From NCBI GenBank assembly GCA_900546925.1, contig UREV01000018.1, positions 1-49,528 on the forward strand: DNA of 49,528 bases, read 5' to 3'. A model generated the notes under the pieces. That model was not told the DNA's origin, ran no database searches, and worked only from the letters and a program-made list of their open reading frames with translations. The DNA comes from an uncultured Bacteroides sp. GTDB taxonomy: Bacteria > Bacteroidota > Bacteroidia > Bacteroidales > UBA932. A program made the translations under genes and the position numbers. Every line of letters begins with the position of its first letter. Position 1 is the stretch's first letter. Shown piece by piece: positions 7,961 through 16,470 of this stretch.

Positions 7961-8998
7961 ATGAGTTTAAAAAAGATACTGATAACCGCATTTTCGTTCA
8001 TATCTGTAAGCATGGCGGCCGCCAATCACACAGATGAGGAACTTTTGAACCTCCAGGTAATGACCAGATTTGACTATCAGAGGTTTATTCTCGATGGTTC
8101 TTCTGACCGTCTGAACAGTGGATTCCGTGGGAACAACTTGAGTATTTTCCTTACCGGAAACTTGAATGATCACTTCTCTTATGTTTATAGACAGCGTCTT
8201 AACAGGCTAAAGAGGGATGAAAATTTCTTCGATGCCACCGATTTCCTGTTCCTTACTTATACTACAGATTCGAATTGGAAGTTTTGTGCAGGCAAGCAGG
8301 TGACTGCCATGGGTGGTTATGAATTTGAACTTGCTCCTATAGATTGCTACTATGTGTCTGAATACTGCTATAATATGGCTTGTTATCAGTTTGGAGCCAG
8401 CGTGTCCAAGGTTTTCGGAAAGGATAAGACTGACGAGCTCCAGTTCCAGGTTTGCAGAAGCCCATACAGCGGAGTGAAGACTGACAAAGATATTTACTGT
8501 TATAACTTGATGTGGACTGGTGAGCATGGCGTGTTCCTGCCTCTTTGGTCTGTGAATTTCGTGGAGTACCAGAACGGTGAGTTTATGAATTACATCTCAC
8601 TTGGCACCAAATTCAAGTTCAACAAGGTGTCTTTCTTTGTGGATATCATGAACAGGTCGTTCTTGGACAGCTATTCTTTGTTCAAGGATTTTACTCTGGT
8701 CGGAAAGGTGGATATCGATCTCTGTGATCATGTTCATCTGTTCTTGAAGGCTGGTCATGATTACAATAACTTGGACAAGGCCGGAGACTGGTCAGTTCTG
8801 CCCGGGACTTCGATTTCACGCGTCGGCGGCGGATTGGAGATTTTTCCGTTGAAGGGCAACAAAGATCTCAGGCTGCATTTTGTCGGAAGTCATCATTTCG
8901 GTGACAACAGTAATCCCGAAGGTACTCTCCTGGATAAGCAAACTTATCTGAACGTAGGTATTTCCTGGAGGATGAATTTGCTCAGTTTCAAGAGGTAA
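7961..8998 (+). CDS. Outer-membrane porin-like beta-barrel protein
   Basis: This is probably a passive outer-membrane channel. A signal peptide (MSLKKILITAFSFISVSMAAA, about 21 residues) precedes about 320 residues of alternating amphipathic strands rich in aromatics, with features such as YRQRLNR and WKFCAGKQVTAMGGYEFELAP. The last strand is LNVGISWRMNLLSF followed by only KR. The overall look is that of the OprO/OprP-like porin family common in Bacteroidetes. It is divergent from the ABC operon and followed by two REP-like repeats rather than another gene. The substrate cannot be inferred. Confidence 0.75.
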   Translation: MSLKKILITAFSFISVSMAAANHTDEELLNLQVMTRFDYQRFILDGSSDRLNSGFRGNNLSIFLTGNLNDHFSYVYRQRLNRLKRDENFFDATDFLFLTYTTDSNWKFCAGKQVTAMGGYEFELAPIDCYYVSEYCYNMACYQFGASVSKVFGKDKTDELQFQVCRSPYSGVKTDKDIYCYNLMWTGEHGVFLPLWSVNFVEYQNGEFMNYISLGTKFKFNKVSFFVDIMNRSFLDSYSLFKDFTLVGKVDIDLCDHVHLFLKAGHDYNNLDKAGDWSVLPGTSISRVGGGLEIFPLKGNKDLRLHFVGSHHFGDNSNPEGTLLDKQTYLNVGISWRMNLLSFKR

Positions 8999-9003
8999 GC
9001 ATT

Positions 9004-9093
9004 CGTAACATGGATGCGGCAGGAGGTCGGACTCATCCGCTCAGGTGCTTCGCAATTCGCGTCTTGAGTTCCGCCTCCTGCCGCTGGCGTAAC
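9004..9093 (-). repeat. REP-like repeat, family A copy 2 (minus orientation)
   Basis: This is a 90-bp imperfect palindrome. GGCAGGAGGTCGGACTC (9018-9034) is nearly complementary to GAGTTCCGCCTCCTGCC (9066-9082). The loop contains the family core in reverse at 9041-9060. It lies head-to-head with the copy at 9106. Confidence 0.85.
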
Positions 9094-9105
9094 GATTTTT
9101 CCCCA

Positions 9106-9200
9106 CGTTATAAGTCTACGTGTCGAAGCCGGTCGGAGCGGATGCCCAGAGAGCGAATTGCGAAGCACCTGAGCGAACGGGCGCCGACTCCGCCGGCAGC
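9106..9200 (+). repeat. REP-like repeat, family A copy 3
   Basis: It carries the exact family core GCGAATTGCGAAGCACCTGA at 9153-9172. Flanks GCCGGTCGGAGCGG and CCGACTCCGCCGGC (about 9128 and 9184) are complementary, forming the palindrome stem. With the inverted copy at 9004 it makes a BIME-like pair between convergent genes. Confidence 0.85.
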
Positions 9201-9223
9201 CAAGTTCTCAGACTATGCTATAG

Positions 9224-9257
9224 ATAAAAAAACAGGCGAACCGAAAGGTCCGCCTGT
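9224..9257 (-). terminator. Terminator of the TPR-yebC operon
   Basis: On the minus strand, an ACAGGCGGACC/GGTTCGCCTGT stem (9232-9257) with a TTTC loop is followed by seven T residues (9225-9231). It lies 22 nt after the yebC stop codon. Confidence 0.9.
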
Positions 9258-9279
9258 AATATCTAAGCCCAGTAGGGGA

Positions 9280-10038
9280 TTACTCGCCGCTGGCTGGCTT
9301 CAAGATGTTGTAAACGTTCGTCACGTCATCATCATTCTCGAGAAGATCAGTAAGCTTGTTGAGAGTCTCGCGCTGCTCAGGAGTTACATCCTTGAGATCC
9401 ACGTTAGGGATTCTCTCGAAACCTCCGGACACGAGCTCGTAACCTTTATCCTCGATAAACTTCTGGATTCCGCCGTAAGACTCGTAAGCACCATAGATGA
9501 CAACATTCTTAGTGATATTCCCGTCCTCATCTTCCTGCTCCTCTACGAAAACCTCAGGATCATCATCCACGTCGCAAAGCGCAAGCTGAAGCTCATCTAC
9601 ATCCAATCCTTCCTGATCCTTGATACGGAACACGCACTTGTGGTCGAACATGAAGCTGACACTGCCGCTAGTTCCAAGTGTACCGCCGCACTTTGTGAAA
9701 TAACTGCGGACATTGGCCACTGTTCTGGTATTGTTGTCAGTTGCAGTTTCTACGAGGTAAGCGATTCCGAATGGACCATATCCCTCGAAAGTCACCTCCT
9801 TGAAATCTCCAAGTGACTTGTCGGTAGCCTTCTTGATAGCTCTCTCGATATTTTCCTTAGGCATGTTCTCGTTTCTTGCCTCAGCGATAAGCGCACGGAG
9901 ACGAGGGTTACCTATAACATCAGGACCGCCCTGTTTAACTGCGATGGTAATTTCCTTTCCGATTTTGGTGAACGTCTTGGCCATGTGGCCCCAACGTTTC
10001 ATCTTTCTCTCTTTTCTGAACTCAAACGCTCTTCCCAT
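9280..10038 (-). CDS. yebC: YebC/TACO1-family regulator
   Basis: This is a 252-residue YebC family protein. Members have been described as DNA-binding regulators and, more recently, as ribosome-associated factors that help translate difficult proline runs. It opens MGRAFEFRKERKMKRWGHMAKTF, the usual start with conserved GRAFE and W-G-MAK. It continues with ARNENMPKENIERAIKKA and FEGYGPFGIAYLVETATDN, and an acidic loop (VEEQEDEDGN) as in the Bacteroidetes versions. It starts 2 nt after the TPR gene, so the two are co-transcribed, and a strong terminator follows. Confidence 0.95.
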   Translation of the reverse strand: MGRAFEFRKERKMKRWGHMAKTFTKIGKEITIAVKQGGPDVIGNPRLRALIAEARNENMPKENIERAIKKATDKSLGDFKEVTFEGYGPFGIAYLVETATDNNTRTVANVRSYFTKCGGTLGTSGSVSFMFDHKCVFRIKDQEGLDVDELQLALCDVDDDPEVFVEEQEDEDGNITKNVVIYGAYESYGGIQKFIEDKGYELVSGGFERIPNVDLKDVTPEQRETLNKLTDLLENDDDVTNVYNILKPASGE

Positions 10039-10040
10039 AA

Positions 10041-10721
10041 CTATTTATTTTCGATTCTGCTGATATACTTGTCGATATCGTAACCCTCCATGGACTGTGG
10101 ATACTGATCCTTGATCTTCTTGTAGAAAGAAAGTGCCTTGGCATCGTCACCAAGCTCCTCGCAAGCTACACCGGCCTTAAGAAGGTAAGAAGCTGCGAAC
10201 ATATTGTCTACAGTAGCAGCTGCCTTCTCATAGCATGAAACAGCCTCCTTGTAATTCTCAAGTCCTGAGTAAGCGTCACCTTTGCTTCCGAGAGCCTTAG
10301 CCTTCAAGATAGCATCCTTTCCGTTATACTTGGACAAGAATTTGAGAGCCTCGTCATACTTTCCGAGCTGGAGCTCGCATACGCCTGCATAGAAATATAC
10401 AGCGCTTCCTGCATGAGAGCCGTACTCGTCGATAATCTGGTTGAATCCGAGAGTGTTGCCGTCACCGTTGAGTGCAAGCTCATAGTTCTGAGCCCTGAAG
10501 TTAGCCTCTGCAGGGAACATCTGCTCCTGAGCCTCAGCACGTTTAGGGATAGAATAGAACTTGTGGTAGCAAAGCACTGCCGCACCACCGATAACGAGGG
10601 CACCCACGCATCCCCAAATCAGTTTTTTGTTCTCGTTGAAGAATTTTTCTACAGAAGACACTTTCTCAGCAACTTCTTCCTGCTGCTGTCTCTGCTGGTC
10701 TTTAAGGGTTTCGTTTGCCAT
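10041..10721 (-). CDS. Membrane-anchored tetratricopeptide repeat protein
   Basis: From the ATG at 10721 (MANETLKDQQRQQQEEV) the protein has 226 residues: a charged, Gln-rich cytoplasmic start, one membrane helix (LIWGCVGALVIGGAAVLCYHKFY, about 33-55), and three to four TPR units (VYFYAGVCELQLGKYDEALKFL, KALGSKGDAYSGLENYKEAVSCYEKA, ASYLLKAGVACEELGDDAKALSFYKKI). The arrangement resembles YfgM, an inner-membrane TPR protein linked to the translocon and outer-membrane biogenesis, but orthology is not shown. An upstream in-frame ATG at 10787 is rejected because the promoter at 10761-10792 lies across it. Genes of this kind often sit near recF in Bacteroidetes. Confidence 0.85.
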   Translation of the reverse strand: MANETLKDQQRQQQEEVAEKVSSVEKFFNENKKLIWGCVGALVIGGAAVLCYHKFYSIPKRAEAQEQMFPAEANFRAQNYELALNGDGNTLGFNQIIDEYGSHAGSAVYFYAGVCELQLGKYDEALKFLSKYNGKDAILKAKALGSKGDAYSGLENYKEAVSCYEKAAATVDNMFAASYLLKAGVACEELGDDAKALSFYKKIKDQYPQSMEGYDIDKYISRIENK

Positions 10722-10760
10722 ATTTTTAATGTTTTTATTTTCTAAATACCTATAAGACCG

Positions 10761-10792
10761 CAAATTTACAAAATTTACGTCAACCAAGCAAA
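10761..10792 (-). promoter_or_regulatory. Promoter of the TPR-yebC operon
   Basis: On the minus strand, TTTG (10789-10792), a 20-nt spacer and TAAATTTG (10761-10768) match exactly. This places the start codon at 10721 rather than 10787. Confidence 0.8.
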
Positions 10793-10805
10793 GATTTTTT
10801 CACCC

Positions 10806-11051
10806 TTATCTCACACGGAAATTCTCCACCGCCGAATCTGCCATGTAAGTCTTTTCCGCGAACTTGTACAATGCCTCTTTATAATATAGGTGTCTCAACT
10901 GGTTGTAACAGATAGCCAAAGAAGTAATGTCGTGCTTCGTTTCCAGAATAGGAATCGCCTCATTCAGACACTTTTCTGCCTCGATATACTCCTCGATGGC
11001 GATCAGCACCGCCGCCTTCTGAGAAAGGCGGAACGCGATGTGCTCAAGCAC
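10806..11051 (-). pseudogene. TPR-like coding remnant
   Basis: The frame encodes two helical-hairpin repeats resembling TPRs (YIEAEKCLNEAIPILETKHD, then SLAICYNQLRHLYYKEALY). It has only a GTG start at 11051. The same frame stays open further upstream to about 11210 but turns Arg-rich and unlike a protein. No promoter is seen, and the upstream end runs into the recF promoter. It looks like the 3' end of a lost gene, perhaps one of the TPR-containing regulators common in this phylum. A real short gene cannot be excluded. Confidence 0.3.
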
Positions 11052-11195
11052 CTTACGACCATCGCACCGGATGAGAATTCGAATGGCTCGTCTCAGGGGC
11101 GCGGCGCGGTCCGGATCCGCAGTGTGCAGAAGCCTTCTTCGATGCTGGTCATCGACGGATTCTGTGAACCGTTCGGAAAAGTCATGGAAATAAGT

Positions 11196-11203
11196 TATCT
11201 TTG
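11196..11203 (+). promoter_or_regulatory. -7 element of the recF operon
   Basis: TATCTTTG lies 23 nt before the recF ATG. The upstream -33 element is weak (TTCG). Confidence 0.5.
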
Positions 11204-11226
11204 CTAAGATAATAATATGTGTAGGG

Positions 11227-12324
11227 ATGGCGATTCTGAAAAAACTTGTAGTTCAGGACTATAGAAATATCGGATTGGCGGAACTTGAGTTCTCTGCCAA
11301 TATTAATTGCATATCTGGCGGCAACGGGGAAGGGAAGACGAATCTGATGGATGCAGTATGGTATCTGTCCATGACCAAGAGTGCGTTCCGTTCCACGGAG
11401 AGGGATAATTTCCGTTACGGGACTGATGCCTTTTCTCTTTCGGGTGTGTATGATATGGGCAACAGTCTGAGTTCCAGGTTTTCCATCCGCGTTTCAGCCG
11501 GCGGGGACAAGAAACTCAAGAGGGATGACAAGCCGTATCCGCGTATTTCAGAGCATATCGGTGAACTTCCTGTGGTGATGGTGTCTCCGGATGATGTTTC
11601 TCTCGTGAGCGATTCGGGGGAGGACAGGAGGCGTTTCCTGAATATGGTACTGTCACAGATGGATAAGGAGTATCTGTCTGATGTACAGCAATATAACAGA
11701 CTGCTCAGTCAGCGTAATTCTGTTCTGAAATCTTCTTCTCCGGATGCTTCTCTGCTCGAGATTATGGATTCCCGCATGGAGGTGTATGCGTCCAGGATTT
11801 ATGAGCGCAGGAATGAGTTTATATCTGCTCTTTCGCCTGTTGTGGAGAAGTATTATCATATGTTGTCCGGCGGGAAGGAGTCGGTCTGCATAAACTATCG
11901 TTCAGATTTGGAAAAAGGGGCATTGACCCAAATCCTCAGCGGACTGCGGGGGCGCGATATGGCATTGGGCTATACCTCGGCGGGGCCTCAGCGGGATGAT
12001 ATGGTCTTCATGATGGACGGGCATCCGATGAAGCGTTGCGGCTCGCAGGGCCAGCAGAAGTCTTTTCTGGTGTCGCTGAAATTTGCGCAGTACGAGCTGA
12101 TGAAGAGCGGGTTCGGGGTTCCTCCGATGCTGTTGCTGGATGATGTTTTCGACAAACTCGACATGAGCCGCACTGCGAATCTTCTTTCGATGGTCGCTGG
12201 CAATGATTTTGGACAGATTTTCATTACGGACAGCAATAAAGTGAGGCTGGAGGGAATTGTGGACGGCATTACCGAAGACAGAGCTTATTTCGAGACGGTT
12301 AACGGAAGTTTCAGGAGGTTGTAA
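11227..12324 (+). CDS. recF: DNA repair and replication protein RecF
   Basis: RecF is an SMC-like ATPase that loads RecA at gapped DNA together with RecO and RecR. It has 365 residues, the usual length. Walker A is GGNGEGKT (31-38). The ABC signature is SQGQQKSFLVSLKFAQ and Walker B with D-loop is MLLLDDVFDKLD, near residues 275-310. The start (MAILKKLVVQDYRNIG) is typical. It overlaps the DUF721 gene by 1 nt (TAATG), so translation is probably coupled. It is the first gene of an operon with DUF721, pdxB and, after short gaps, DUF4301 and a lipoprotein. Confidence 0.97.
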   Translation: MAILKKLVVQDYRNIGLAELEFSANINCISGGNGEGKTNLMDAVWYLSMTKSAFRSTERDNFRYGTDAFSLSGVYDMGNSLSSRFSIRVSAGGDKKLKRDDKPYPRISEHIGELPVVMVSPDDVSLVSDSGEDRRRFLNMVLSQMDKEYLSDVQQYNRLLSQRNSVLKSSSPDASLLEIMDSRMEVYASRIYERRNEFISALSPVVEKYYHMLSGGKESVCINYRSDLEKGALTQILSGLRGRDMALGYTSAGPQRDDMVFMMDGHPMKRCGSQGQQKSFLVSLKFAQYELMKSGFGVPPMLLLDDVFDKLDMSRTANLLSMVAGNDFGQIFITDSNKVRLEGIVDGITEDRAYFETVNGSFRRL

Positions 12325-12668
12325 TGGGAAATTATAAAGGCAAGAGCATATCGCTTGAACGTAAGCAGGCGGTTTCTTTGGAAGATGCTATCCCGCAGTT
12401 TCTCAAGTCGATGCGATGGTCTGCGGAGATGAATGAGCATCTGGTGCTTTCCGCCTGGGATAAGGTAACTGGGGCAGGGGCTTACACTCTGTCCAAGTAT
12501 ATGAAAAACGGGGTGCTTTACTGCGGAATTGCTTCGTCAGTAGTGCGTAACCAGCTGTTTTTCAACAAGGAAGCTATAATAGAGGCAATAAACAAAGAGG
12601 TGCTTTCCGATCCGCTGTTTTCGTCAAAGGACGGGAAAGGGCCTCTTAAAACATTGATACTGAGATGA
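12324..12668 (+). CDS. DUF721 (DciA-like) protein
   Basis: This is a 114-residue DUF721 protein. The family includes DciA, which loads the replicative helicase in bacteria lacking DnaC. Visible features are SLEDAIPQFLKSMRWSAEMNEHLVLSAWDKVTG near the start and the nucleic-acid-binding-like core YCGIASSVVRNQLFFNKEAIIEAIN. It is shorter than classical DciA and has no long tail. It overlaps recF at its start and pdxB at its end (ATGA at 12665-12668). The recF-DUF721 pairing is widespread in Bacteroidetes and suggests a role in replication or repair. Confidence 0.85.
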   Translation: MGNYKGKSISLERKQAVSLEDAIPQFLKSMRWSAEMNEHLVLSAWDKVTGAGAYTLSKYMKNGVLYCGIASSVVRNQLFFNKEAIIEAINKEVLSDPLFSSKDGKGPLKTLILR

Positions 12669-13711
12669 AAGACAAGATTAAAATCGTGGCTGACAGCGCC
12701 ATTCCTTTTTTGGAGGGAGTGATGGAGCCATATGCGGATGTGGTTTACATTCCCGGAAACAAAATTTGTCACGACGATATTATAGATGCTGATGCTATGA
12801 TGATCAGGACGCGCACACACTGTAACGCGGAACTCCTTGAGGGAACGTCTGTCAAGTTTATCGCAACTGCTACTATCGGCACGGACCATATCGATTTTCC
12901 TTATTGCGACTCGCATGGAATCGTGGTCCGCAACGCTCCCGGTTGCAATGCCGGCGGTGTCATGGAATATGTGTTTTCAGCGTTGTACGGTCTGGCGTCC
13001 AGAAAGGCCATCAATCTGGAAGGGGACACCATCGGAATCGTCGGCGTCGGCCATGTCGGCAGCCTGATAGAGAGAATGGCTCTCGCGCTGGGCTTCCGCG
13101 TGCTGAAATGCGACCCTCCAAGAGCTGCCGCCGAGGGCCCGTTCGGTTTCTGCGACCTGGAGTACCTGCTGAAAAATTCCCAGGTCGTCACGATGCACAC
13201 CCCGCTCGACGAGACTACCAGAGGAATGGCTGACTCCCATTTCTTCGATTTGATGCAGCCCGGTGCGTTTTTTATCAATGCCTCCAGAGGCGAGGTCGTC
13301 TGCGATGATGCCCTCAAGGCAGCTATGCCTAAGTTAGGTCCGGTTATTATCGACACATGGAATAATGAACCGAATATCGACAAGGAACTTATGGATATGG
13401 TAGACATCGCCACACCGCATATTGCCGGATATTCATATCAGGGCAAACAGAATGGTACGGCGGCTGCTGTGCGTGCCGTGGCCCATTATTTCGGGTTCCA
13501 GGAACTGTTCGAGTTCTATCCTAAAGCTGAATTTCCTGAGAATGAGGCGGTCAAGCTCGATCTCAAAGGACTTCGTCAGGGTGAGATTGCTGCTGTTTTT
13601 CAATATAATTATCCTATCTTTACGGATGATTTCATGTTCCGTCTTGAGCCGGAGAATTTCGAAAAGCTCAGGTCCGAGTATAAATATAGAAGAGAAGTTT
13701 TTATAGATTAG
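12665..13711 (+). CDS. pdxB: Erythronate-4-phosphate dehydrogenase
   Basis: PdxB oxidises 4-phosphoerythronate in the DXP-dependent pathway to pyridoxal 5'-phosphate. The 348-residue protein has the D-2-hydroxyacid dehydrogenase layout. The split catalytic domain holds TATIGTDHID and NAPGCNAGGVMEYV. A Rossmann domain with GVGHVGSLI (about 118-126) follows. The catalytic Arg lies in INASRGEVV, the Glu in NNEPNID, and the His in ATPHIAGYS. A short C-terminal dimerisation extension is present, as in PdxB. It overlaps DUF721 by 4 nt. The identity is supported by the family-specific TPHIAGYSYQGKQNGT. Confidence 0.95.
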   Translation: MKDKIKIVADSAIPFLEGVMEPYADVVYIPGNKICHDDIIDADAMMIRTRTHCNAELLEGTSVKFIATATIGTDHIDFPYCDSHGIVVRNAPGCNAGGVMEYVFSALYGLASRKAINLEGDTIGIVGVGHVGSLIERMALALGFRVLKCDPPRAAAEGPFGFCDLEYLLKNSQVVTMHTPLDETTRGMADSHFFDLMQPGAFFINASRGEVVCDDALKAAMPKLGPVIIDTWNNEPNIDKELMDMVDIATPHIAGYSYQGKQNGTAAAVRAVAHYFGFQELFEFYPKAEFPENEAVKLDLKGLRQGEIAAVFQYNYPIFTDDFMFRLEPENFEKLRSEYKYRREVFID

Positions 13712-13718
13712 TAACGAT

Positions 13719-15236
13719 ATGTTTACGAAAGAAGATATTGCCAAAATCGAGGAAAGAGGTTCTTCGGTTAAGAACGTGGAAGCTCAGGTCGAGCGTTTCA
13801 AGAAAGGTTTTCCTTGGATGGAAATCGTGGGTCCTGCTACCCCTGAAAGGGGAATCAAGGTCATGACTCCTGAAGAGACATCTGCTGCTGTGGACTATTG
13901 TGACCGTGCTGAAGTGGCCGGAAAATGCAAGTTCGTTCCTGCGTCGGGAGCTGCATCCAGGATGTTCAAGGATATTTTTGCCGGTCTTGCGTCTCTCGAA
14001 AAGGGCGAAGACCCGGGTGCGGATTCTCCAGTGGGCAAATTGGCTGCGTCCATCAAGAAATTTGCCTTCTATACGCCGGAGATGTTCGGAGAGCCTGCTG
14101 ATTCTTCTGAATATCGTAAGGACGTGGCTGTTAAGGTGTTGGAGTCTGACAATGGCGGACTTGGCTATGGTTCGAAGCCTAAGGGCGTCATCCGTTTTCA
14201 CCGTTATAATGACGGAGAGTGCCGTACTGCTTTCGCTGAGCATCTCGTTGAGGCTCAGAAGTATATGCGCAATGCTGATGGCTCTGCGAATATAATTTTC
14301 ACCATCTCTCCCGAGTTTCGGCCACTTTTCGAAGCGGCTCTCGCCGAAGTGAAGGACGCTTATGAAAAGAAGTTCGGAGTCCGGTTCAATGTCTCTTTTA
14401 CTTATCAGGATAAGGCTACTGACACCGTGGCTGTGGATCCGGAAAATCATCCGTTCCGTAAAGACGACGGAGAACTTCTGTTCCGTCCTGCAGGTCATGG
14501 AGCATTGATCTATAACCTCAATGAACTCAAGGAGGAAATCGTTTCCATCAAGAATATCGATAATGTGGCGAATGACAGGCTATTGGACATCACTGCCCGC
14601 AGCAAGAAAGCCCTTATGGGAAAATGTCTGGAACTTCGAGACCGTATTTTCGGATATCTCCGTGCGTTCGATGCTGTTCAGGATCCGAGGTCTGCAGAAT
14701 GCAGCAGGCTTTGTGATGAGGTGGAATCGTTCTTGGATGCCGAGTTGTGCATTCAGTTGCCGTTGACCGCTACTCCGGAAGAAAGGGCAGCATTGATCCG
14801 AACCAAACTGGATAGGCCGATCCGCGTATGCGGCATGGTGCGGAATCAGGGCGAGCCTGGCGGCGGTCCTTTCATTATCGCTGGTCGCGACGGCTCTTCG
14901 AATCTTCAGATTCTCGAGAGCGTGCAGATAGATATGTCTCAGGAGCGTTCGAGGGATATTCTTTCGCGTGCTACTCACTTTAATCCGGTGGATCTTGTAT
15001 GCTGCCTGCATAATTATAAAGGCCAGAAGTTCAATCTGTTGGATTATGTGGACCAGGATGCCGGATTTATCAGTTCGAAGAGTTGGCAGGGCAGGGAATT
15101 GAAGGCTCTGGAGCTTCCTGGTCTCTGGAACGGTTCCATGAGTGACTGGAATACTTATTTCGTGGAGGTCCCGCTTCAGACGTTTAATCCTGTAAAAGTG
15201 GTGCTTGATTTGCTCAGGCCGGAACATCAGTCATGA
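13719..15236 (+). CDS. DUF4301 family protein, nucleotidyltransferase-like
   Basis: This 505-residue cytosolic protein belongs to a family found mainly in Bacteroidetes. Its N-terminal third contains FVPASGAASRMFKDI, similar to the GxGxR nucleotide-binding loop of sugar-nucleotide pyrophosphorylases. Later come FHRYNDGECRTAFAEHLVEA, FRPAGHGALIYNLNEL and RNQGEPGGGPF, which could line a UDP-HexNAc pyrophosphorylase-like pocket. No function is established. It lies 7 nt after pdxB and overlaps the next gene by 4 nt (ATGA), so it belongs to the recF-pdxB operon. Confidence 0.85.
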   Translation: MFTKEDIAKIEERGSSVKNVEAQVERFKKGFPWMEIVGPATPERGIKVMTPEETSAAVDYCDRAEVAGKCKFVPASGAASRMFKDIFAGLASLEKGEDPGADSPVGKLAASIKKFAFYTPEMFGEPADSSEYRKDVAVKVLESDNGGLGYGSKPKGVIRFHRYNDGECRTAFAEHLVEAQKYMRNADGSANIIFTISPEFRPLFEAALAEVKDAYEKKFGVRFNVSFTYQDKATDTVAVDPENHPFRKDDGELLFRPAGHGALIYNLNELKEEIVSIKNIDNVANDRLLDITARSKKALMGKCLELRDRIFGYLRAFDAVQDPRSAECSRLCDEVESFLDAELCIQLPLTATPEERAALIRTKLDRPIRVCGMVRNQGEPGGGPFIIAGRDGSSNLQILESVQIDMSQERSRDILSRATHFNPVDLVCCLHNYKGQKFNLLDYVDQDAGFISSKSWQGRELKALELPGLWNGSMSDWNTYFVEVPLQTFNPVKVVLDLLRPEHQS

Positions 15237-15682
15237 AAATGAGATCGATTATCGCAGGGATTCTTTTGGCCGCGTCCATGCTGTCGGGCTGCGCCGTATC
15301 CGATGACGGAGGATTTAATTTCGCTGACCCGCCGTATGTGCTGAATGTGTCCGGGGTGGTCCTGTCTTCGGAAGGTGGTCTTCCTGATATGACTGTTACG
15401 CTGGCCTCGTATGCTGTGGAGGATGTGGTATATGCTTCCCCTCTGGCGAAGAAGAGTGTGCAGACTGACGCGGAAGGTAATTTTTCGATCCAGTGGCATG
15501 AGACCAAGTCTAATGTCGCTTATGCTTTGAAAGTCGTGGATGATTCCGCGGATGGCGTCGAGTATAATCCTTATTTTATGGAGCTCAACGTGTTTTCGGG
15601 AAGCCCGTCATATGACCAGTCTACAGGCACTTATAAGGTGTCCGGACTGAAGATATATATGACGCAGGCGGCTAGTCAGTAA
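15233..15682 (+). CDS. Putative lipoprotein with a transthyretin-like fold
   Basis: This 149-residue exported protein has a signal peptide ending in a clear lipobox (MLSGC, Cys20). The rest resembles a carboxypeptidase-regulatory or transthyretin-like beta sandwich: VLNVSGVVLSSEGGLPDMTVTL, then SVQTDAEGNFSIQW. It resembles short lipoproteins that travel with radical SAM genes in Bacteroidetes, but no radical SAM gene is nearby, so that link is weak. Its start overlaps the DUF4301 stop codon, making it the last gene of the operon. Confidence 0.75.
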   Translation: MKMRSIIAGILLAASMLSGCAVSDDGGFNFADPPYVLNVSGVVLSSEGGLPDMTVTLASYAVEDVVYASPLAKKSVQTDAEGNFSIQWHETKSNVAYALKVVDDSADGVEYNPYFMELNVFSGSPSYDQSTGTYKVSGLKIYMTQAASQ

Positions 15683-15723
15683 GTTACTGATGGATAGGTG
15701 ACTGACTGGGAAGTATCAGGTGT

Positions 15724-16233
15724 TTAGTCATCTGAGTCGTAGAGGCCCCCGCAGGTGTCTTTCCATTCAAGTGGAGTTTTTCCTGTGGCCTTCTTGAATC
15801 TTCTGTGAAAATTCGATTTGTCTTTAAATCCTACTGTCTTGGCGATATCATTTATTTGTTTGTTGTCCGAGCTCAGTAGGATTTCTTTTGCCTTTTCGAT
15901 TCTCATAGAGGATTTCCATATCCGGAAGTCCGTATGAATCTGGCATTCGAAATATCGCTTGAGTGCATATCTGGAAATATTCATCCCGTCCGCCATTTCT
16001 TCGATGGTGAAGTCCGATGCGAGGTTCCGTCCGGTATTCAGCCATTCGTCGATTCTTTCGTGCAGTGAGATGTTGTCTGTTGGAGTCGTGTCAGTGTCAA
16101 TTTCTACGTATGGAATGCCTTTGTGTGAAATCCGTTCCACGTCTTTTCCAGTCATTCCGAATAGGAAAATCTTGAGTTGGTCAGGGATTCCTGCGTGAAT
16201 GATCATGTATGAAATTTGTTTGTCGGTCAGCAT
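15724..16233 (-). CDS. AraC-family DNA-binding protein
   Basis: This 169-residue regulator has a C-terminal AraC-type double helix-turn-helix: FTIEEMADGMNISRYALKRYF, then INDIAKTVGFKDKSNFHRRFKKATGKTPLEWK. The N-terminal 70 residues are too short for a typical sugar-binding domain and carry no recognisable motif. Regulated genes are unknown. It converges with the recF operon and is followed upstream by a MITE-like element. Confidence 0.88.
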   Translation of the reverse strand: MLTDKQISYMIIHAGIPDQLKIFLFGMTGKDVERISHKGIPYVEIDTDTTPTDNISLHERIDEWLNTGRNLASDFTIEEMADGMNISRYALKRYFECQIHTDFRIWKSSMRIEKAKEILLSSDNKQINDIAKTVGFKDKSNFHRRFKKATGKTPLEWKDTCGGLYDSDD

Positions 16234-16270
16234 AGTGTTATTAGTTGGTTGCGCGTTGCGCTAAATAAAA

Positions 16271-16470
16271 AAACTTAAGTTTCGCAAGTGCGAAACACCG
16301 CTTATGGAGCCCGAGAGGGCGAAAGTAAGTCCCTTCCCCGAGAGGAGGGATTTAGGGTGAGGGTAACGTGCACGCAAAAAGTGCGTGGGGTTTATAGCCT
16401 TCGAATGAGGGATAATCCTCAAATTGACGCTGACGCTCAGCAAGTTTGATAACTTGCGAAACTTGAGAAA
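16271..16470. repeat. MITE-like element with 13-bp terminal inverted repeats
   Basis: AAGTTTCGCAAGT at 16277-16289 and ACTTGCGAAACTT at 16452-16464 are a perfect 13-bp inverted repeat about 160 bp apart. The interior contains CCCTTCCCCGAGAGGAGGGA and CGTGCACGCAAAAAGTGCGTG hairpin sequences and no plausible gene. Flanking target duplications are not obvious. Confidence 0.55.

Noticed and set aside
9010..9816. Plus-strand reading frame of 268 codons
   Set aside because: It crosses two REP-like repeats and a terminator and is antisense to yebC, which is a clear family member.
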